Part shown: positions 57,056-64,000 of the stretch, piece after piece | Layout of the letters: every line of letters starts with the position of its first letter | How positions within the stretch are numbered: position 1 is the stretch's first letter | Origin: Adiantum capillus-veneris | Lineage: Eukaryota > Streptophyta > Polypodiopsida > Polypodiales > Pteridaceae | Assembly: GCA_014529385.2 (NCBI GenBank) | Contig: CM043958.1 | Coordinates: 150,480,793-150,544,792, forward strand | DNA: 64,000 bases | Reading direction: 5' to 3' | Made by a program: the position numbers and the translations under genes | The notes under the pieces: model-generated | What the model was told of the DNA's origin: nothing | Seen by the model: the letters and a program-made list of their open reading frames with translations, nothing else | Databases searched by the model: none

Positions 57056-59185
57056 TTCCACCCATACGGAGATACCATCCCACACAGCTCCACAGCACAC
57101 ACTCCACACACCACCATCCATTTCACACATGAGCTAGCCTCTCTTTACTCGGCCGAGGTCGAGCATGGCCTATGCCTCCTCCACCCATCCACACCACTCT
57201 CAGTTCTCACATCACATATCTCTTCCGTTCTCCACACTTCAGCTATTAGCTCCTTTCCACACACCACTCACACAGGACGCACTCCCCCCCCCGGGACTAT
57301 GCCTCAGAACCGCTGGTATGATGATGAGTGCAGAGAGCTATACCGACGCCTCCGCGCACAGCGAGCCTTAGGAGAGATCACAGAGAGAGAGGCCAGACGG
57401 CATATGAAGACGCTGACACGCCACAAGCGGCGAGCATTCGAAGAGGCACAGGAGCTTGAGCTATACCGCCTATTCATGAGCATGGATAGCGCGACAGCAT
57501 GGCGCACCCTGCGCGAGCCACGTCCGACTACAGCTATTGAGGATCCACAGATATGGCATGATTATGCAGAGCGACTTTACGAGGTGCCAGGACAGCCTCC
57601 TATCCCACAGCCACACGAGCCACGCCCCACGTGCTCCTCCTTCTTTACAGCACAGATGGTAGAGAGGGCCATACGCCGCATGCAGCACAGACGATCAGCT
57701 GACCATACTGGATTACAGAGTGAGCACATCATTTATGCGGCCTCCACTATAGCCCCGTTGACTGCACATGTCTTCAACCGGGCTATAGGGGAGGGCTTCC
57801 CAGAGGAGTGGACACAGCACACCATAGTGCCTATCCACAAATCTGGCGACACCCTGGATCCAGGGAACTACAGGACTATCATGATTGGCCACACGATGGC
57901 CAAGCTATATGGAGCAGTACTTGAGGCACAGCTCAGCTGCTACGCAGAGATCGAGGGTTTACGAGCTCCAGGCCAGGCAGGTTTCAGACGAGCTTTCTCC
58001 ACCACTGATCACATCTTCGTTCTGCGCTGCCTCATTGATGGGGCAAAGGCGCGGAAGAAGAGGCTTTACTGCTGCTTTGTGGATTTCCGCAAGGCCTTTG
58101 ACACAGTCCCACGCGAGAGACTCTTCCAACGCCTTCACAGCATTGGGGTACCAACAGAGATGATTTGGGCCATATATGCTCTCTACGAGAAGGTGACGGG
58201 TCGAGTTCGTTGCCCAGGCGGTTTTTCAGAGACCATTGCTAGCACCATTGGTGTTAAGCAAGGATGCCCACTCTCCCCGACACTCTTTGGGCTCTACATC
58301 GACGAGATCTCCGACTACATACTGCAAGCAGGGGGAGAGGGGAGCGACTTGGCAGGTACTCCGGTCCACATCATGTTATATGCTGATGATATTGTGTTGA
58401 TTTCAGAGTCACCCGAGGGCTTGCAACGCCATCTTGAGGCCTTGGACGAATTCAGCACACACAGGGGGTTGACTGTGAACCTTGGCAAAACCAAGGTTAT
58501 GATCTTTCACACATCCAGTGCAGTGAGGAGCGCTGCCACCTTCACAGCAGCAGGAGGAAAGGTTGATGTAGTCACCTCCTATGTCTACCTTGGCATCACA
58601 TTCACCAGCCTACCAGGACCCTTCACTATGAGGCAGGCTGCTGCTGACAGGCTCACCCGAGGATATGCAGCTCTGGCCATGCTAGAGCGCAGATGCCACC
58701 AGGCACACTTTCAGGAACCCCGCACGAAGGGGTGGCTTTTCGACACCTTAGTCACCCCGGCCTTGATGTACTCGGCGGCAGTATGGGCACCAGGATTGAC
58801 AGCTGACCAGTGGACACAGCTTGAGAGGCCACAGGTATGTATGATCTCACGCTTGCTCCGCAGCAAGAAGACAGTGCCACATGACATTATTAGAGCCGAG
58901 CTCGCCACACCACCCATGGTGGTAGAGGCACTATTCCAGACAGTCTGCTTCATCCAGAGGATGAGAGAGCTACCTCCTGACAAACTTACTCGTAGAGCAT
59001 TTGAGGCAGCTATACAGCTATCAGAGAGTGGGCATGAGAGAGCATGGTACTCACAGGTCAGAGCATGGTTTGAGGGACACGGTCTGGACATGGAGAGCCT
59101 ACCACCATTCCAGTACGACCCCCACTCACCATATGTTCACCTCTCTCGCAGTGAGAGGAACTTGGTACTGAGACAGGATCTGTAG
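57048..59185 (+). CDS. LINE ORF2 part 2: reverse transcriptase
   Basis: Open from the frameshift to TAG at 59183-59185. After a linker (NRWYDDECRELYRRLRAQ) come the RT blocks: HTIVPIHKSGDTLDPGNYR, GQAGFRRAFSTTDHIF, FVDFRKAFDTVPRERL, STIGVKQGCPLSPTLF, the catalytic YADD at 58379-58390 and LTVNLGKTKVMIF. A thumb and an extended C-terminal region follow (HFQEPRTKGWLFDTLVTPAL, PHDIIRAELATPP). All catalytic residues are intact. At the stop, the homologous LINE C reads QDLIQLDNKR where this copy has QDL, stop, QLYTRR. The stop is therefore a nonsense mutation inside ORF2 and not its natural end. Confidence 0.92.
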
Positions 59186-59950
59186 CAGCTATACACTAGG
59201 AGAGTCTGGGAGTCACCTGGCTTGGGGACGAGGATGTCAGATTACAGAGACCAGTTTCTCACCATATTGTCCGGGGGGTTCATACAGAGACCACGCTACA
59301 TGGACACATATATGCCACATAGCTCACGGGTGGCGATTGGTCAGCTGAGAGTGGCTTCACACAGGTTAGAGATTGAGATCAGAAGACATACTGGTGTTCC
59401 CAGGGAGGAGCGCGTCTGCAGAGCCTGCACAGAGGAGGTGGAGAGTGAGGAGCACTTTGTATGTAGATGCAGAGCATACACTGAGATCAGAGGCAGGTAT
59501 GAGGCCCTATTCGGAGGACAGCCCACTCTCCGAGAGATCATGGACTCTCGAGATCAGAGACAGCTCGGACGGTTCTTACTAGAGATACAGAGCCATCGGG
59601 ACACACTACTACAGCCACACACAGCTACACAGACAGAGGGGAGACAGTCGCAGCTCACAGACTTCTTTCAGAGGATTACCGCCCCTCCCCCACCAGACAC
59701 TCAGAGGGGAGTGACACTCCCACAGGCGGAGGTGAGCCGAGCTAGACGACGACCACGAGTCACAGGCTACAGGGGCGCGAGCTCCCACCACCGACAGATC
59801 GAGGAGATCCGAGCCCGGGAGCGCCGTGCCACTGAGGAGCGAGTGGCCCGGATGAGGGCCGACCCGACAGCTTTCATCCGGGCAGCCTTGGCACCAGACC
59901 CGCCCATGTACCACATCTTACATCCCCCCATTAGTACAGGATGGAGCTAG
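59186..59950 (+). CDS. LINE ORF2 part 3: CCHC knuckle, PCNA-box and basic tail
   Basis: Same frame as the RT. It contains a CCHC motif, CRACTEEVESEEHFVCRC (C-x2-C-x8-H-x4-C), at about 59420-59473, like the C-terminal knuckle of L1 ORF2. About 57 residues later QSQLTDFF at 59645-59668 fits the PCNA-interacting consensus Q-x-x-[LIM]-x-x-[FY]-[FY]. The last ~90 residues are Pro-rich, then strongly basic and helical (HHRQIEEIRARERRATEER), ending PPISTGWS. The tail is nearly identical in LINE A, which starts just after the PCNA box. Confidence 0.85.
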   Translation, partial: QLYTRRVWESPGLGTRMSDYRDQFLTILSGGFIQRPRYMDTYMPHSSRVAIGQLRVASHRLEIEIRRHTGVPREERVCRACTEEVESEEHFVCRCRAYTEIRGRYEALFGGQPTLREIMDSRDQRQLGRFLLEIQSHRDTLLQPHTATQTEGRQSQLTDFFQRITAPPPPDTQRGVTLPQAEVSRARRRPRVTGYRGASSHHRQIEEIRARERRATEERVARMRADPTAFIRAALAPDPPMYHILHPPISTGWS

Positions 59951-60206
59951 ATAGCTTGATGCATTCTCATGATTGTACTACCTTGAGCATATAGACATGC
60001 ATATACCCCTAGAGATAGAGCTCCATCCCTCCTCAGATACCCCACTACCTACACTCAGTTCAGTTTTGTATCAGTTTTTGTTTCATTTGTCTTTCCGATA
60101 GACGGATGACATACACACCATGTACATTTGACTTGTCTCATAGGCCGATTTCGGCCTGACATAGACGTTAAAAATCTTTCTTTCTTTCTTTCTTTTCTCT
60201 CTCTCT
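59951..60206 (+). other. LINE B 3' UTR and tail
   Basis: Contains GGCCGATTTCGGCC, a perfect 14-bp palindrome near 60143-60156, then GACATAGACGTTAAAAATC, then (TTTC)n and a short (CT)n ending at 60206. The ribonucleoprotein probably recognises this 3' end during target-primed reverse transcription. LINE A has the same UTR with a pure (CT)n tail. Confidence 0.85.
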
Positions 60207-62382
60207 ATGAAGACCAGACGGGCACAGGATCATGAGGGTTTGGTAGCAGAGCACATTATACATGCTGGGGACTTGTTGGCAGAGATGCTTGCACGGTTAT
60301 TCAACCGTGTCATGTGTGAGGGCTTTCCTGAGTCTTGGAGATTATCTACTATTGTACCTATCTTCAAGACAGGAGACCCCACAGTGCCGGGGGATTACCG
60401 TACTATCATGGTAGGACACACATTGGCACGGTTGTATGCATCCATCCTTGAACATAGGCTGAGCAGTTGGGCAGAGATTATGGGCATACGAGCACCTAGG
60501 CAGGCTGGTTTCAGGAGGGGTTTCTCCACACTAGATCATGTCTTTACACTCAGAGCTATCATTGAGGAGGGTCGAGCACATGGTAGACGGATTTATTGCA
60601 GCTTTGTAGACTTCCGCAAAGCTTTTGACACAGTACTGAGGGCCAAATTGATGCGCCGACTTATGGAATTGGGGGTACCCACAGAGCTGACATGGGGGAT
60701 TATGGCATTGTACAGTTCAGTGATGGGTCATGTACGCACATCAGAGGGGATATCTCACATAGTTCACTCCACTATCGGAGTGAAACAGGGATGCCCATTG
60801 TCCTCTACTTTATTTGGTATGTATGTTGATGAGGTCTCTGATTATATTGACAGAGGAGGAGATATAGGTGCTCAGCTTGCGGGGACATGGATCCCTCTCT
60901 TATTGTATGCTGACGATATCGTGTTGATATCAGACTCACCAGAGGGTATGCAGAGACATTTGGATGCATTGCATAGTTTTGCAGCGGATAGTGGATTGTC
61001 TGTCAACCTTGGTAAAACCAAGGTCATGGTATTTAATACCACGCCACAGTGGGTTAGGAGATCAGCACCTACATTCACATATGGGCAAGACAGTATGGAG
61101 TATACTAATGCATACACATATCTTGGGGTGGTCTTTAGTGGACCGAGGTTCACACTGAAAGGGGCAGCAGACACTAGATTGACTCGTGCCTATGCAGCCC
61201 TAGGTGGTTTGGAGAGGATTTGTTCGTAGGTTCAGTTCCAGGAACCTCGAACAAAGCTATGGCTCTTCGACACTTTGGTCACTCCAGTTATGCATTACGG
61301 GGTTCAGGTTTGGGGACCGTCTGTTGACAGTGCTGGATGGATTAATATGGAGAGACCCTTGATACTTATGATTTCTAGGTTGATTAGAGCCAAGGCCTCA
61401 GTTCCACATGACATCATACGAGCGGAGCTGGCTGCCCCACCTATGGAGGTTGAGGCACTCACCATATCAGTATCATTTGTACACAGCTTATGGGACACCA
61501 CCAGGGACAGCTATGCTAGGCTTTCTCTTGAGTCATCCAGACAGCTGACATTGCAGGGAGATACATCATGTTGGTATGCACAGATGAGCTCATGGTTTCA
61601 GAGGCATGGTTTCAGCATGGACAGGCTGTCCCCTTTCCAGTATTCTCTTGATGCACCATCTTTGGCTCTTACACGGATGGAGAGTGCTAGACTCATTTGG
61701 CAGGATCTTATCCAGCTTGATAACAAGAGGACATGGATAGAGCCATCACGGGAGTTGGGTACGAAGAGGGCTTTCTATAGAGAGCATCTTCTCCAACTCA
61801 CGACAGATGGATTTGTCACACGGCCCAGCTACATGGACACACATCTATCTCATGAGTTACAATGTGCCATAGGCCAGATTCGCACATCTTCACACCAGCT
61901 TGGGATTGAGACAGGTAGATTCAGATGCATACCAGCAGGCAGTAGGATTTGTCAGTTATGCCATGCAAAGCCAGAGACAAAGTTTCACTACATATGTCAC
62001 TGCAGTCTACTATGAGATACGGGGACGCTTTCATTGTTTATTCAGAGATGGTTTTGACTCGTTAGATAGAGTCATGAGATATCAGGATCAAAGGTGTCTC
62101 AGATTATTTCTACTTGACATACAAAGACATAGAGACACTCTATTGAGAGGGCAAAGACAAAGACAGTCCCAAAGACGCATCTCAGATTTCTTCAGTCTGA
62201 GTACCACTAGAGCAGAGGGGACACCACCATCACAGAGCTCGGTTCCCACCCATACACACACCAGCGGTACTCTCATTGACCGAGCTATAGAGTTGGGGAG
62301 ATCGACACGACCGCGACTGAGGAGGGGAGCCACGCAGCACCGGCGGAGATTGCGGCAGAGGATCCACAGGATTCTAGCATGA
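60207..62382 (+). pseudogene. LINE copy C ORF2 (RT to C-terminus), 5'-truncated
   Basis: Begins flush after the (CT)n of LINE B, inside ORF2 just before the RT fingers. RT is complete and in frame: STIVPIFKTGDPTVPGDYR, RQAGFRRGFSTLDHVF, FVDFRKAFDTVLRAKL, IGVKQGCPLSSTLF, YADD at 60906-60917, LSVNLGKTKVMVF. A TAG at 61227-61229 stands where LINE D has CAG (C to T). After it the same frame continues to a one-base frameshift near 62003 just after the CCHC motif (CQLCHAKPETKFHYICHC). The final frame carries a PCNA-type box QRRISDFF at 62170-62193 and a basic tail (RPRLRRGATQHRRRLRQR). Confidence 0.92.

Positions 62383-64000
<1,618 letters not shown>

Larger units (their letters stand above)
55003..60206 (+). 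mobile_element. LINE copy B, near full length (5.2 kb)
   Basis: Starts directly after the (CT)n tail of A2 with a short GC-rich repeat array, followed by ORF1, ORF2 and a 226-bp 3' UTR ending GACGTTAAAAATC at 60164-60176 and a (TTTC)n(CT)n tail. Only three defects interrupt the coding part: TAG at 56269-56271 (ORF1/ORF2 boundary, perhaps natural), one frameshift near 57045-57055, and TAG at 59183-59185. Organisation (RNA-binding ORF1, APE endonuclease, RT, C-terminal CCHC) is that of L1-clade LINEs. No unique target DNA separates it from the flanking LINEs. Confidence 0.9.

Overview
This window looks like nuclear DNA of a land plant with a large, transposon-packed genome. Evidence: LTR retrotransposons primed by initiator tRNA-Met, a CACTA-type terminus, Ty1/copia and Ty3/gypsy debris, tRNA-derived SINEs, LINEs, and three spliced exons encoding the C-terminus of a plant-type long-chain acyl-CoA synthetase. 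The style of the LINE and gypsy proteins suggests a fern or other seed-free plant, but that is inference only. Almost all long open frames belong to mobile elements, most broken by frameshifts and stop codons.

Layout. 1-6510: decayed Ty3/gypsy element on + (gag, zinc knuckle, protease, reverse transcriptase). 6880-13193: minus-strand Ty3/gypsy element with its 5' LTR and primer-binding site, truncated at its 3' end. 13.2-14.1 kb: three diverged ~285-bp repeats, each with an 18-bp perfect palindrome. 14.2-17.7 kb: gypsy integrase end, an LTR, and the start of another internal region. 17740-26376: complete minus-strand LTR retrotransposon of the same family as the 6.9-13.2 kb one, with two ~1.68-kb LTRs, primer-binding site, polypurine tract and a 5-bp target duplication. 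26.4-31 kb: debris (a gag-pol linker fragment related to the first element, copia RT, CACTA end). 32.3-35.4 kb: AT-rich satellite-like DNA. 37.9-38.2 kb: copia RT on minus. 39.4-41.8 kb: decayed minus-strand gypsy pol of an unusual lineage. 43.7-44.0 kb: two SINEs. 45.8-46.7 kb: acyl-CoA synthetase exons on minus, the only confident host gene.

49.3-64 kb is a head-to-tail chain of LINE copies, all on +. Four junctions are a bare (CT)n tract with no unique DNA between the 3' tail of one copy and the 5' end of the next. This suggests retrotransposons that insert into (CT)n microsatellites, including the tails of their own relatives. The best copy (55003-60206) has ORF1 (coiled coil plus RNA-binding domain), an in-frame TAG, then ORF2 (APE endonuclease, RT, CCHC knuckle) with one frameshift and one more TAG. 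Three diverged copies carry a canonical PCNA-binding motif (QxxhxxFF/FY) near the ORF2 C-terminus. The SINEs end in the same short motif (ACRTTAAAA then CT-rich) as several of the LINEs, as expected if they borrow the LINE machinery.
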